A stretch of DNA of 64,000 nucleotides from Anaerospora hongkongensis (lineage in GTDB: Bacteria > Bacillota > Negativicutes > Sporomusales > DSM-15969): the NCBI RefSeq assembly GCF_004339805.1, contig NZ_SLUI01000003.1, positions 1-64,000 of the forward strand. Reading direction: 5' to 3'. Every line of letters begins with the position of its first letter. Position 1 is the stretch's first letter. The translations under genes were made by a program, and so were the position numbers. Of the stretch, positions 34,970-43,945 are shown piece by piece. Under the pieces are notes generated by a model. The model was given only the letters and a program-made list of their open reading frames with translations, had not been told where the DNA came from and did not search any database.

Positions 34970-35920
34970 ATGAATCTGACACTACCAATCGCAGCAGGAT
35001 TGCTTGCAGTATATATTTTCTGGGGCGGTACCTATCTGGCAATGAAGTTTGCTATTGAAACGATGCCCCCTTTTCTAATGGCCGGTATCCGGTTCCTGAC
35101 AGCCGGTGCCCTTGTGTATGCCTGGCAAATGAGTAAGGGGACACCACGGCCATCTGTTGAGCACTGGAAAAATGCGGCTATCGTCGGCGGTTTGCTGCTC
35201 TTATGCGGAAACGGCGGCGTAGTTTGGGCCGAGCAGACAGTTTCCAGCGGTATTGCGGCAATCATTGTTGCCACTGTGCCCCTTTGGATGGCTTTAATCT
35301 CCTGGCTGTGGCAGGGAGGCAAGCGGCCTAACGGCCTGATTCTCGGGGGACTGTTGACCGGTTTTATCGGCATCATTTTGCTGGTCAAAAGTACTGGCGG
35401 CGATGTAAGCGGAACAGCGGCTCCCTGGACCGGATACGCTGCATTAGTGGGTGCTTCCCTGGCATGGGCTATTGGTTCCCTGTATTCGAGAGTTGCGAAA
35501 CTGCCGGAAGCTCCATTGCTGGCAATTGCCCTGCAGATGCTGACAGGCGGTTTTTTCTGCCTGACCTTTGGCCTGCTGACCGGTGAGGCCGGGCAGTTCC
35601 ACGTAGCGGCTATTTCCCTGCAGTCAGCATTAGCACTGGGGTATTTAATCTTTTTTGGTTCTATTATTGGATTTAGTGCTTTTATCTGGCTGTTAAAGGC
35701 AGCCGACCCTACCCTTGCGTCTACCTATGCCTATGTAAATCCAATTGTGGCGGTGATCCTTGGCTGGTTACTGGCCGGAGAGCAGATGACACTGCAGGCT
35801 GCTGCGGCGGCAGCTATTATTGTTACTTCGGTTGTAATGATCACGAAAGGGAATCAGCATAACAATAAAGCCGATACAGGGGGAAAAGCGGCGGCACAGG
35901 GGAAAAAAATCGCCGAATAG
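34970..35920 (+). CDS. EamA/DMT-family exporter
   Basis: A 316-residue, ten-span drug/metabolite transporter with two EamA repeats (opening FWGGTYLAMKFAIETMPPFL; second repeat WAIGSLYSRVAKLP). The tail is cytoplasmic and Lys/Ala-rich. Family members export amino acids, purines or other metabolites. Start has AGGAGGAAG. Probably controlled by the adjacent Lrp regulator. Confidence 0.9.
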   Translation: MNLTLPIAAGLLAVYIFWGGTYLAMKFAIETMPPFLMAGIRFLTAGALVYAWQMSKGTPRPSVEHWKNAAIVGGLLLLCGNGGVVWAEQTVSSGIAAIIVATVPLWMALISWLWQGGKRPNGLILGGLLTGFIGIILLVKSTGGDVSGTAAPWTGYAALVGASLAWAIGSLYSRVAKLPEAPLLAIALQMLTGGFFCLTFGLLTGEAGQFHVAAISLQSALALGYLIFFGSIIGFSAFIWLLKAADPTLASTYAYVNPIVAVILGWLLAGEQMTLQAAAAAAIIVTSVVMITKGNQHNNKADTGGKAAAQGKKIAE

Positions 35921-35987
35921 CAGGCAATTATGCGGCAGATGACGAATCTAACCAGCAGTGTCAGCATAAAACGAGGAGGTAATTGCA

Positions 35988-36842
35988 TTGAAAGTTCTCG
36001 GTCTCGTTGCTTCACCGCGCAAGCTGGGGAATTCGGAAATCCTGGTTAAAGAAATGCTGGCGTCATTGCCTGCTGAAGTTGATAAAGAAATGATCCATCT
36101 GCCTTCCCTGAATATTGGGGACTGCAAGGCGTGCTATGCCTGCCTGCCGGAAGAGAAAAGCTGTGTGATCAGTGATGATCTGCCTTTTTTACTGGAACGC
36201 ATTAAAGCCGCTGATGCCGTAATTATTGCCTCGGCCTGTTATTTTCTGGGCTCTCACACCAGCGTAAAAACGATTACGGACCGGCTGATTGCGGTTATGG
36301 CCAACAGCCGGGAATTCAGCGGTAAAAAATGTGTAACTGCCACGGTCTACGGCATCCCCGGCTGGGACGGCTATGCCCGTGAGGCTGTTATGAATTTTGC
36401 GCGTTTTCTGCATCTGGAGGTTGTCGGCGATATGCAGGTACAGGCGGCAAGCCCCGGCGAAGTGGTTGAGCCTGAGGTGCTGGCCACTGCACGCCGTCTG
36501 GCTGCCCGGCTGCTTGATCCGGCTGCAGAGCCCGTTGTTACGGCGGCTAATGATGTCCTGGCCTGTCAAGTGTGCGGCAGCAGCATGCTGCAGCTCAAAC
36601 CTTCCGGTCAGGTACGCTGTAGTATGTGCAATGCTGCCGGTGAATTGCAGCAGAATGGGGAAGGATATTCCCTGGTTTTCAACACCAGCGAACACCGCCG
36701 CTTCTCACCGGAAGGAATGGCGGAGCATGGACGTCTGTTGGAAGAGGTAAAGAAAAGCTATATTGCCAGCCGGCAGGATTTATTCCGTCGCCGGAAACCT
36801 TATGAGGCCTATCAATGGTGGGTCGTACCGGAGGGAAAATAA
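35988..36842 (+). CDS. Flavodoxin-family NAD(P)H-dependent reductase with C-terminal zinc ribbon
   Basis: A 284-residue protein. Residues ~1-180 are an iron-sulfur-flavoprotein-like FMN domain (VLGLVASPRKLGNSEILVKE; cysteines in GDCKACYACLPEEKSC resemble the compact cluster motif of that family). Residues ~195-225 form a CxxC...CxxC zinc ribbon (CQVCGSS, RCSMCN), an unusual addition, followed by a basic tail. TTG at 35988 is the start with GAGGAGGT upstream. Its stop overlaps the ATG of the HAD gene, so they are coupled. Confidence 0.82.
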   Translation: MKVLGLVASPRKLGNSEILVKEMLASLPAEVDKEMIHLPSLNIGDCKACYACLPEEKSCVISDDLPFLLERIKAADAVIIASACYFLGSHTSVKTITDRLIAVMANSREFSGKKCVTATVYGIPGWDGYAREAVMNFARFLHLEVVGDMQVQAASPGEVVEPEVLATARRLAARLLDPAAEPVVTAANDVLACQVCGSSMLQLKPSGQVRCSMCNAAGELQQNGEGYSLVFNTSEHRRFSPEGMAEHGRLLEEVKKSYIASRQDLFRRRKPYEAYQWWVVPEGK

Positions 36843-37492
36843 TGTATTCAATTGTATTGTTTGATTTGGATGGAACGTTAACTGACCCGAAGATCGGGAT
36901 TACTACCTGTGTACAATATGCTTTGCAAAAGATGGGGATTGATGAGCCTGATTTAGATAAACTAATCCCGTTTATCGGGCCGCCGCTTACCTATTCTTTT
37001 AAAGAATATTACCACATGAGTGATGAACAGGCCGAACAGGCAATCGGCTATTACCGCGAGCGTTTTTCCACGGTCGGCCTGTATGAGAACGCCGTTTTTC
37101 CCGGCATTGGTGATTTGCTGGACGGGCTGCGGCAACAGGGTAAAACCCTGATTGTAGCAACTTCTAAACCGACTATTTATTCTGTTAAAATATTGGAGCA
37201 CTTTCAACTGGACGGTTATTTTCAATCTGTTGTCGGCAGCAATCTGGATGGTACGCGGGTCGAAAAACATGAGGTAATCGAGTATGCCCTGTCCGAGCTG
37301 GGGGATTATGACCGCAGTCAGATTATTATGGTAGGGGACCGCATGCACGATATCCGGGGAGCTAAGCGCAACGGCATTGCTGTGGTTGGCGTTGCCTACG
37401 GTTATGGCAGCCGGGAAGAGCTGGAACAGGCAGAGCCTGATCATATTGTCGATACCGTTGCTGAATTAAAAGCGTATCTTGTAGCGAGGTAA
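36842..37492 (+). CDS. HAD-superfamily phosphatase (phosphoglycolate phosphatase-like)
   Basis: A 216-residue HAD hydrolase with FDLDGTL (nucleophile Asp near 8), motif II ATSKPT, motif III Lys in VEKHEV and motif IV MVGDRMHDI. The helical cap (~15-85) is of the Gph type. The family dephosphorylates small phosphorylated metabolites. ATG overlaps the previous stop by one base. Confidence 0.9.
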   Translation: MYSIVLFDLDGTLTDPKIGITTCVQYALQKMGIDEPDLDKLIPFIGPPLTYSFKEYYHMSDEQAEQAIGYYRERFSTVGLYENAVFPGIGDLLDGLRQQGKTLIVATSKPTIYSVKILEHFQLDGYFQSVVGSNLDGTRVEKHEVIEYALSELGDYDRSQIIMVGDRMHDIRGAKRNGIAVVGVAYGYGSREELEQAEPDHIVDTVAELKAYLVAR

Positions 37493-37497
37493 AGCGC

Positions 37498-38556
37498 ATG
37501 TATCAAAAGCTGGCAGCCTTTTTTATGACCGGGACGGGCAATTCCTACCGGATTGCCGATTGGAGTGCCCGCATAGCCGAAGAGCATGCAATCCCGGCTG
37601 AAGTGCAGCAGATAAAAAGCGGGGAAGAGAGCAAGCCGGTTGGGCAAGGCACCTTGGCGGTTTTTACCTATCCCACCCATGGCTTTACAGCCCCCTGGCT
37701 GATAATGAAGTATGTGTGGAAGCTGCCGCAGGGCAGGCAAGCGCATGCGCTTGTTATGCCCTGCCGGGCCGGGGTACGGGTGAAAGGACTATTCATACCC
37801 GGGCTGGAGGGAACGGCAGGCTATTTGATTGCGCTGCTGCTGTGGCTGCGCGGCTATACGGTCCGGGGCGTAATGGGAGTAGATATGCCCAGCAACTGGA
37901 CGGCAGTGCATTGGGGTATGAATGAGGAGAATGCAGCGGTCATAACCAAGCTGGCCGAAGCAAAGGTCGCGAGTCTGGTGGCGACGGTCCTTCAGGGAAA
38001 GCGGCATTTCGATGGTCTGATCCAATGCTTGCTCGGCCTGGTACTGGTGAAAATATCGCTAATGTACCTGATTCTGGCGCAGCTTATCCTGGCGAAGCTT
38101 TTCTTTGCTACTGACAGGTGTACTGGCTGCTCACTCTGCCAGAAGTTATGCCCAAAACAGGCGATCCGCATGTGCGGGGGACGGGAGAAACGCCCGTACT
38201 GGACATACGCCTGCGACAGCTGTATGGCATGTATGAATTTTTGTCCCCATAAAGCCATTGAGGTTAGTCCTTTGATCATTATGCTGTTTGTGTACATTAC
38301 ATCAATACCGGCAGCCGGCTATCTCAGCGGATGGCTTCTTGCAAGCCGGGCTGTAGATCTGGCGTCACTGCCGCTGGCAGGCTTCGGTTTGCAATATGTT
38401 TATGTCCTGTTGGCTGCGGCAGTGACTTACCGGCTGCTGCACCTGGTGCTGGGAATCCGGGCTGTGCGGAAGCTGCTCGGGACTCTTTCGCATACACGCT
38501 TTTTTCGCCGTTATCAGGCTGCCGGAGTAACGCTTAAGCAAATTCATATCCGATAG
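37498..38556 (+). CDS. EFR1-type membrane flavodoxin-ferredoxin fusion
   Basis: A 352-residue protein. The N-terminal half (~1-155) is flavodoxin-like (FMTGTGNSYRIADW binds FMN phosphate), followed by a membrane segment (~180-200). Then come two [4Fe-4S] ferredoxin motifs (CTGCSLCQKLCPKQA and CDSCMACMNFCPHKA) and two further membrane spans (~258-280, ~300-325). Such proteins are probable electron carriers at the membrane. The partner is unknown. It lies in one run with the flavodoxin and HAD genes. Confidence 0.87.
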   Translation: MYQKLAAFFMTGTGNSYRIADWSARIAEEHAIPAEVQQIKSGEESKPVGQGTLAVFTYPTHGFTAPWLIMKYVWKLPQGRQAHALVMPCRAGVRVKGLFIPGLEGTAGYLIALLLWLRGYTVRGVMGVDMPSNWTAVHWGMNEENAAVITKLAEAKVASLVATVLQGKRHFDGLIQCLLGLVLVKISLMYLILAQLILAKLFFATDRCTGCSLCQKLCPKQAIRMCGGREKRPYWTYACDSCMACMNFCPHKAIEVSPLIIMLFVYITSIPAAGYLSGWLLASRAVDLASLPLAGFGLQYVYVLLAAAVTYRLLHLVLGIRAVRKLLGTLSHTRFFRRYQAAGVTLKQIHIR

Positions 38557-38572
38557 AAACGATTTATCTGTT

Positions 38573-38601
38573 GAGCTGATCCGCCTGGGAGGGATCAGCT
38601 C
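38573..38601 (+). terminator. Intrinsic terminator
   Basis: GAGCTGATCC / GGATCAGCTC with a 9-base loop, then TTTCCTATTT. Confidence 0.75.
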
Positions 38602-38883
38602 TTTCCTATTTAGTATCAGGATGAGCAGCGAAATCTCAAGATGATACAAAAATGCAACCGTTTAACCGGCATAGGTGCAATACTTCCCGCCCATTTAGGC
38701 TGGGAACGGCGTTAATTCAGGCGGAAAAAGCAGGAAGAGAAATAAAGGGAATAATCTAAAAATGGTATGAATATTGCAATACTAATAGTCGCTTTTTTGT
38801 TGCCGGAATGAGCCTTCAATAACAGGAGGGGGAGAGGAAAGAGGCAATTGCCGGCGGGCAGAAACCAAAAGGGGGATGAAGAG
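38602..38883 (+). other. Leader region of the purine permease gene
   Basis: No gene seen. The stretch contains a small hairpin (TTCCCGCC against GGCTGGGAA near 38683-38708) and an ATTGCAAT palindrome near 38772. I looked for the purine riboswitch core expected before a purine permease and did not find it. The ribosome site is the AAAGGGGG before ATG 38884. Confidence 0.4.
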
Positions 38884-40236
38884 ATGAAAACCAATGTACA
38901 GTTGAACGGGGCGGGTGAGGTTAGTCTGACAGAAAAGCTGTTTAAGCTTAAGCAAAAAGGTACGGACGTTAAGACGGAAGTATTAGCGGGGATCACCACT
39001 TTTGTAGCGCTGGCGTACATTATTTTTGTTAATCCCAATATTCTTGCCGACGCAGGTATTCCCAAAGAAGCGGCGATTGCCGCAACAATTTATTCAACAG
39101 CCTTTGCAACCCTGTTGATGGGGGTATGGGCCAACTTCCCGGTAGCCGTTGCTCCCGGCATGGGCTTGAATGCTTTCTTTGCCTATTACGTAGTAGGGGT
39201 ACTTCACCTGCCCTGGCAGGTTGCCCTGGGCGCGGTTTTCTTTTCCGGTGTGCTTTTTCTCATTTTGACACTGGGCGGCATACGGCAGGCGATTATTAAA
39301 GCTGTGCCCATGAATCTTAAGTATTCGATCGGCATTGGGATTGGGTTGTTTATCGCCTTTATTGGCCTCAAGAATGCGGGCATTATCGTTTCTGACAAAG
39401 CAACCTTTGTTACCGTTGGGAAACTGACGGCCATCGAACCGCTGCTGGCTTGTGTCGGTTTGATCATTACGGCCGTTATGATTGCCAGAAAAGTAAAAGG
39501 GGCTATTCTGATCGGCATTTTGACAACAACTTTACTAGGGATGTTTTTTGGCGCCGTTCCGGTACCGAAAGGGATTCAGGATATTATGAGCTTCCAGCTG
39601 CCCAGCCTGGCACCTACCTTTATGCAGCTGGACATTGCCGGAGCACTGGCCTATGGCATTTTTTCCATTATTTTTACTTTTACGATTGTAGAACTTTTTG
39701 ATAATATGGGAACCTTAATCGGCTTGACAAACAAGGCCAAACTGATGAATGATAAAGGAGAAATAGAGAATCTGGATAAAGCCTTAACCACAGACGCCCT
39801 GGGAACGCTGGTCAGCGCTGCCGTAGGTACTTCTACCGTCACCTCTTATGTCGAAAGTGCTGCCGGTATTGCCGAAGGCGGAAAAACCGGGCTGACGGCC
39901 GTTACGGTTGCCATACTTTTTCTGGTCGCGCTGGTATTCAGTCCGCTTATCGGACTAGTGCCGGGCTTTGCCACAGCTCCGGCCTTGGTTTTGGTAGGGG
40001 CGCTGATGATCAGCTCGATCCGCCATGTTGAGTTTGACGATATTACAGAAGGACTGCCGGCATTTATGACCATCATTATGATGCCGCTTACGTTTAGTAT
40101 CGCCAATGGCTTTGCTTTTGGTTTTATCAGCTATACATTCTTGAAAACGCTGGCAGGCCGTACCAAAGAGGTAAGCTTGTTTATGTGGCTTATTTCCGCA
40201 GCTTTTCTGATTAACTTTTATATGCGCCTGCATTAA
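38884..40236 (+). CDS. Purine permease, NCS2/AzgA-like (adenine/guanine/hypoxanthine)
   Basis: A 450-residue permease with ~12-14 spans of the AzgA branch of NCS2, which takes up adenine, guanine and hypoxanthine with protons. Features include the N-terminal amphipathic KTEVLAGITTFVALAYIIFV, the motif AVAPGMGLNAFFAY and GTSTVTSYVESAAGIAEGGK. ATG at 38884 follows AAAGGGGG; an upstream in-frame ATG has no ribosome site. The adenine deaminase gene starts 17 bases after its stop, so adenine uptake coupled to deamination is the likely role. Confidence 0.93.
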   Translation: MKTNVQLNGAGEVSLTEKLFKLKQKGTDVKTEVLAGITTFVALAYIIFVNPNILADAGIPKEAAIAATIYSTAFATLLMGVWANFPVAVAPGMGLNAFFAYYVVGVLHLPWQVALGAVFFSGVLFLILTLGGIRQAIIKAVPMNLKYSIGIGIGLFIAFIGLKNAGIIVSDKATFVTVGKLTAIEPLLACVGLIITAVMIARKVKGAILIGILTTTLLGMFFGAVPVPKGIQDIMSFQLPSLAPTFMQLDIAGALAYGIFSIIFTFTIVELFDNMGTLIGLTNKAKLMNDKGEIENLDKALTTDALGTLVSAAVGTSTVTSYVESAAGIAEGGKTGLTAVTVAILFLVALVFSPLIGLVPGFATAPALVLVGALMISSIRHVEFDDITEGLPAFMTIIMMPLTFSIANGFAFGFISYTFLKTLAGRTKEVSLFMWLISAAFLINFYMRLH

Positions 40237-40253
40237 AAGGATAAGGGGGATTC

Positions 40254-41972
40254 ATGAGCAAAAAGCCGATTGAAACATTGATTGCAGTAGCAGCAGGACG
40301 ACAGGCCGCCGAGCTTGTGCTGAAGAACGGCCAGGTTTTTAATGTCTTTACCGGGCAGTTTGACCGGGGGGATGTTGCGATAGCCGGCGGTTATGTGGCA
40401 GGCGTAGGCAGTTATGCGGGACTCAGGGAAATAGACTGTACGGGCTTAATGCTGACGCCCGGCTTTATTGATGGTCATGTGCATTTGGAAAGCTCAATGG
40501 TCAGCCCGGCCGAGTTCGTCCGGGCGACACTGCCGCAGGGCACAACTACCGTAATGGCTGATCCTCATGAAATCGCCAATGTTGCCGGCAAGCAGGGCTT
40601 ACAGTATATGCTGAGTGCTTGTGCCTGTCTTCCTATGAATATTTATTTTATGCTGCCGTCCTGCGTTCCAGCCACGGCGCTGGAAACTTCCGGCGCCGTA
40701 CTGGCGGCAGCTGATTTGGCAGAGTGGCTGGATGATCCGCAGGTATTAGGCTTGGGTGAACTAATGGATTATCCCGGTGTGGTCGAAGGGCGCGCGGACG
40801 TGCTGGCAAAGCTGAAGGCAGCGGAACATAAGCTGGTGGACGGCCATGGTGCGGGCTTAAGCGGTCAGAGTCTGACCGCCTATGCAGCAGCAGGCATTCA
40901 TTCTGATCACGAATGCACCACGCCTGAAGAGGCGCTGGAGCGGGTATCCCAAGGCTTGTACGTTATGCTGCGGGAAGGCACGGCGGCGCATAACCTGCTG
41001 GATTTATTGCCGGCCGTTAACGCCTATACTTCCCGGCGCTGCTTATTTGTTACCGATGATCGACATCCAGGGGATCTCATCCGTTTAGGCCATATCAATC
41101 AAATGGTAAAAATGGCGGTTGAGGCCGGTGTGCCTGTGGCAGCTGCGATTCAAATGGCCACTCTCAATGCTGCCGAATGCTTCCGGCTGAATGAGCTAGG
41201 GGCGATTGCTCCCGGCTACCGGGCGGATATTCTGGCCTTTTCTGATCTTAGCAGTTGGCAGCCCGGATTGGTAATCAAAGACGGCTGTCTGGCCGCCCGG
41301 GAGGGCAAGCTGCTGGTTACTCCGGTTTCTGCTGCCGCGCAGGCGGTGGAAAATACCGTCCGGCTGGCAGCCGTTAAAGCAGACGCGCTGCAAATTGCTG
41401 CCGATTCGGCTGAGGCACGGGTCATTGAACTGGTGCCGCATCAAATTGTAACGAAAGAAACCCGCCTGGCGGTAAGCGTGCAGAATGGCTTGTTTGTCGC
41501 AGACCCGGAACAGGATATTGCAAAACTGGCCGTTTTTGAGCGTCATCATCAGACCGGAAGAATTGGCCTCGGGCTGCTGCGCGGGCTGGGGCTAAGATCA
41601 GGAGCCATTGCCTCCTCCGTTGCTCACGATGCGCACAATGTGATTGCAGCGGGTACGACTGATGCCGATATTGTAGCATCAGTAGAGGCGATCCGGCGCA
41701 TGCAGGGCGGTTTGGCAATTGCCGCGGGAGGCAGCGTGATAGGGTCGCTGGCCTTGCCCATTGCCGGTCTGATGTCTGACAAAAGTGTCCAACAGGTGCA
41801 TCATGAGCTGGAGAAACTGCTGGAGCAGGCCCGGCAGCTGGGGGTACACCCTGAATTTGATCCGTTTTTGACACTTGCCTTTCTCAGTCTGCCGGTTATA
41901 CCGGAGATAAAGCTAACAGACCATGGTCTGGTGGATGTCAGGAAAATGGCTATCGTGCCGGTATCCTGCTGA
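40254..41972 (+). CDS. ade: Adenine deaminase
   Basis: A 572-residue amidohydrolase-superfamily adenine deaminase (adenine to hypoxanthine plus ammonia). Metal-binding motif GFIDGHVHLESSM (~71-83), a later HGAG and HSDHECT region, and the C-terminal HDAHNVIAAG, close to the HDSHN motif of the family. Length is normal. Forms an operon with the AzgA-like permease and is followed by a strong terminator. Product hypoxanthine could enter the purine degradation genes found after 50300. Confidence 0.95.
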   Translation: MSKKPIETLIAVAAGRQAAELVLKNGQVFNVFTGQFDRGDVAIAGGYVAGVGSYAGLREIDCTGLMLTPGFIDGHVHLESSMVSPAEFVRATLPQGTTTVMADPHEIANVAGKQGLQYMLSACACLPMNIYFMLPSCVPATALETSGAVLAAADLAEWLDDPQVLGLGELMDYPGVVEGRADVLAKLKAAEHKLVDGHGAGLSGQSLTAYAAAGIHSDHECTTPEEALERVSQGLYVMLREGTAAHNLLDLLPAVNAYTSRRCLFVTDDRHPGDLIRLGHINQMVKMAVEAGVPVAAAIQMATLNAAECFRLNELGAIAPGYRADILAFSDLSSWQPGLVIKDGCLAAREGKLLVTPVSAAAQAVENTVRLAAVKADALQIAADSAEARVIELVPHQIVTKETRLAVSVQNGLFVADPEQDIAKLAVFERHHQTGRIGLGLLRGLGLRSGAIASSVAHDAHNVIAAGTTDADIVASVEAIRRMQGGLAIAAGGSVIGSLALPIAGLMSDKSVQQVHHELEKLLEQARQLGVHPEFDPFLTLAFLSLPVIPEIKLTDHGLVDVRKMAIVPVSC

Positions 41973-41980
41973 AGCTGCTT

Positions 41981-42026
41981 AAATAAAAAGATTACCGCTT
42001 TTTTTAAAGCGGTAATCTTTTTATTT
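41981..42026. terminator. Bidirectional intrinsic terminator
   Basis: A 21-bp stem with core AAAGATTACCGC / GCGGTAATCTTT, loop TTTT, flanked by AAATAAA and TTTATTT. It lies between ade and the reverse-strand DUF1874 gene. Confidence 0.93.
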
Positions 42027-42036
42027 AAACTGAAGT

Positions 42037-42372
42037 TTATGCATTTCGGGATAACACCTGAAACTGATAGCCAAACTCTTCAATTTCCTCCCGGGAGAGA
42101 ATCACGCCCTCCGGCGGGCGGCTGTTGAGCTTGAAAACCAGGGCTTGCTGGCCTGGTTCCTGATAAAAATTAATTCTATTTAATGTAACCTCTGTTTCCA
42201 GAAGATCTGTCAATACTTCTGCGGTAGCCTGATGCCCTACTGCGGAAATAATTCCCGGCGCAGAGCGAATCAGTTCTTTTGCCTCTTCCAACTTGATGGT
42301 ATGGCAGGAATAGTCTCCTTCTGCCGTAATGATGGCACCATTCAAAATAGCAATCGGTTTCCTGTTTTCCAT
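42037..42372 (-). CDS. YddF/DUF1874 family protein
   Basis: A 111-residue protein with the DUF1874 pattern: IAILNGAIITAEGDYSCHTI, IISAVGHQATAEVL, VTLNRINFYQEPGQQALVFK and LNSRPPEGVIL. Relatives include B. subtilis YddF (on ICEBs1) and archaeal virus protein B116, so the family has a mobile-element history; B116 binds DNA. No integrase or other phage genes lie nearby here. The reverse-strand start has AAGGAGA upstream. Confidence 0.85.
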   Translation of the reverse strand: MENRKPIAILNGAIITAEGDYSCHTIKLEEAKELIRSAPGIISAVGHQATAEVLTDLLETEVTLNRINFYQEPGQQALVFKLNSRPPEGVILSREEIEEFGYQFQVLSRNA

Positions 42373-42547
42373 TTTTGTTCTCCTTGTGCAAGTAATGATA
42401 ATCCAGCTTTTCTTTATTATACCATGGATTTACTCCCCGGTTATTTTTTTACCGTGCCAGCGGCAATTTTTGTTCACCAAAGGCTTTTACTTCACATAGA
42501 ATATCATAGGTAACTCACCAAGAGTAATAGATAAGGAGGCGTTGTTT

Positions 42548-42652
42548 GTGGCTGATGATGCACGTGGCTGCTTTGGCGGCGGTGGAAGCTGGTTCATAAT
42601 TATTATCATCATTATTCTTCTTTTCTTCTTTATTGGCGATTGGGAAGTATAA
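42548..42652 (+). CDS. 34-residue glycine-rich single-span micro-protein (YjcZ-like)
   Basis: GTG at 42548 follows AAGGAGG at 8 bases and opens a 34-residue frame: a short polar start, CFGGGGSW, a hydrophobic span of Ile/Leu/Phe, then IGDWEV. This is the architecture of the YjcZ-like sporulation micro-proteins of Firmicutes (Gly-rich segment plus one membrane helix). It is followed by its own terminator at 42669. A conventional length cut-off would miss it. Confidence 0.75.
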   Translation: MADDARGCFGGGGSWFIIIIIIILLFFFIGDWEV

Positions 42653-42668
42653 TACGTAACCTTTTGGT

Positions 42669-42698
42669 CCCCGCTTTTGGCGGGGGCTTTTGTTTTTT
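42669..42698 (+). terminator. Intrinsic terminator of the micro-protein gene
   Basis: CCCCGC / GCGGGG stem, five-base loop, followed by CTTTTGTTTTTT. Confidence 0.88.
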
Positions 42699-42765
42699 GC
42701 TGATTTGAAACTGTAGTCCCGTTATGGTACGATAATTACACATTACAACAGCAGGAGGGATACTT

Positions 42766-43743
42766 ATGCAGCAGAAAATAAGGATCGGGATTACCGGTTA
42801 TGGCAATTTGGGAAAAGGCGCAGAAATAGCTGTTAACCAAAATCCAGATATGGAGCTAGTGGCAGTTTTCTCACGCCGTAAGCTTAGCGGAACGAAAAGC
42901 GGTGTCCCCGCCATTTTACTGGATGAAGCGGAAAAATACCGTGATCAAATCGATGCTATGCTGCTCTGCGGTGGTTCGGCTACTGATCTGGTGGAGCAGG
43001 GGCCCCGTCTTGCCAGCGTATTCAATACGGTAGACAGCTTTGATACACATGCCAAGATTCCTGACTATTTTTCAGCTATGGATGCTGCCGCCAAAAGCGC
43101 AGGCAAAGTAGCGACAATCTCCATTGGCTGGGACCCGGGGCTTTTTTCACTGAATAGATTACTAGGCGGTGCAGTGCTGCCACACGGGAAGGACTATACC
43201 TTTTGGGGCAAAGGCGTCAGCCAGGGGCATTCCGATGCCATTCGCCGCATTCCTGGCGTAAAAGATGCCAAACAGTATACTGTTCCCAAGCAGGAGATGC
43301 TTGAAGCCGTCCGGGCGGGACAGGAAGCCCCTAGCGCGGCGAATGAAACACACAGCCGTGAATGTTATGTTGTTGCCGAGCAAGGGGCGGATCTGGCGCT
43401 CATTGAATCGGCAATTCAAACAATGCCGCATTATTTCGCCGGTTATGAGACTACGGTTACTTTTGTATCGGAAGCGGAATTTCAGGCCCAGCATGCCGGT
43501 ATCCCTCATGGCGGTGTCGTTTTCCGTACCGGACAAACCAGCCCGGGGGTTGGACATGTCGTGGAGTTCTCACTTGCTTTGGCCAGTAATCCGGAATTCA
43601 CAGCCAGCGTGCTGACCGCTTATGCCCGGGCTGCCTACCGGTTAAGCCGGCAGGGGGCTGCAGGCGCCTATACCATTTTTGATATACCTCCAGGCCATTT
43701 GCTGCCGCAGAGTCCGGAAGAACTCCGTAAGCTGCTTTTATAA
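42766..43743 (+). CDS. ddh: meso-Diaminopimelate D-dehydrogenase
   Basis: A 325-residue NADP-dependent Ddh. Rossmann motif GITGYGNLGKG (8-18), cofactor-phosphate region FSRRKLSG, and substrate-side motifs LLCGGSATDL, VDSFDTHAKI, SIGWDPGLFSLNR and FWGKGVSQGHSDAIRRI. It converts tetrahydrodipicolinate directly to meso-DAP, giving the lysine and peptidoglycan precursor in one step. Single gene with its own terminator. AGGAGG site upstream. Confidence 0.95.
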   Translation: MQQKIRIGITGYGNLGKGAEIAVNQNPDMELVAVFSRRKLSGTKSGVPAILLDEAEKYRDQIDAMLLCGGSATDLVEQGPRLASVFNTVDSFDTHAKIPDYFSAMDAAAKSAGKVATISIGWDPGLFSLNRLLGGAVLPHGKDYTFWGKGVSQGHSDAIRRIPGVKDAKQYTVPKQEMLEAVRAGQEAPSAANETHSRECYVVAEQGADLALIESAIQTMPHYFAGYETTVTFVSEAEFQAQHAGIPHGGVVFRTGQTSPGVGHVVEFSLALASNPEFTASVLTAYARAAYRLSRQGAAGAYTIFDIPPGHLLPQSPEELRKLLL

Positions 43744-43829
43744 TGCCTGAAGCAAGAAGCCTTCACCGCAGCTTTACATAGCTGTACTGAAGGCGGCTGG
43801 TTATAGAAAAGCGAATTGAAAAACCAAAG

Positions 43830-43867
43830 GGAAAGCTCTTACTGCCGGTAAGGGCTTTCCTTTTTTT
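43830..43867 (+). terminator. Intrinsic terminator of ddh
   Basis: GGAAAGC.CTTAC / GGTAAGG.GCTTTCC stem followed by TTTTTTT. Confidence 0.9.
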
Positions 43868-43945
43868 AGCGGTTTTAGGACAAATCCATATTATTCTAAA
43901 AAAAATCTAAAAAAAGGAATTTATACTAACACTATCAGGTAAAAC

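Noticed and set aside
38602..38883. Purine riboswitch before the AzgA-like permease
   Set aside because: Expected because of the gene, but the conserved purine-aptamer loops and P1 stem are not present.
43885..43920. TTATTCTAAA-type sequence similar to the 25787 enhancer
   Set aside because: Only one half-site is present, without the TTAGAA partner, and no sigma-54 promoter follows.
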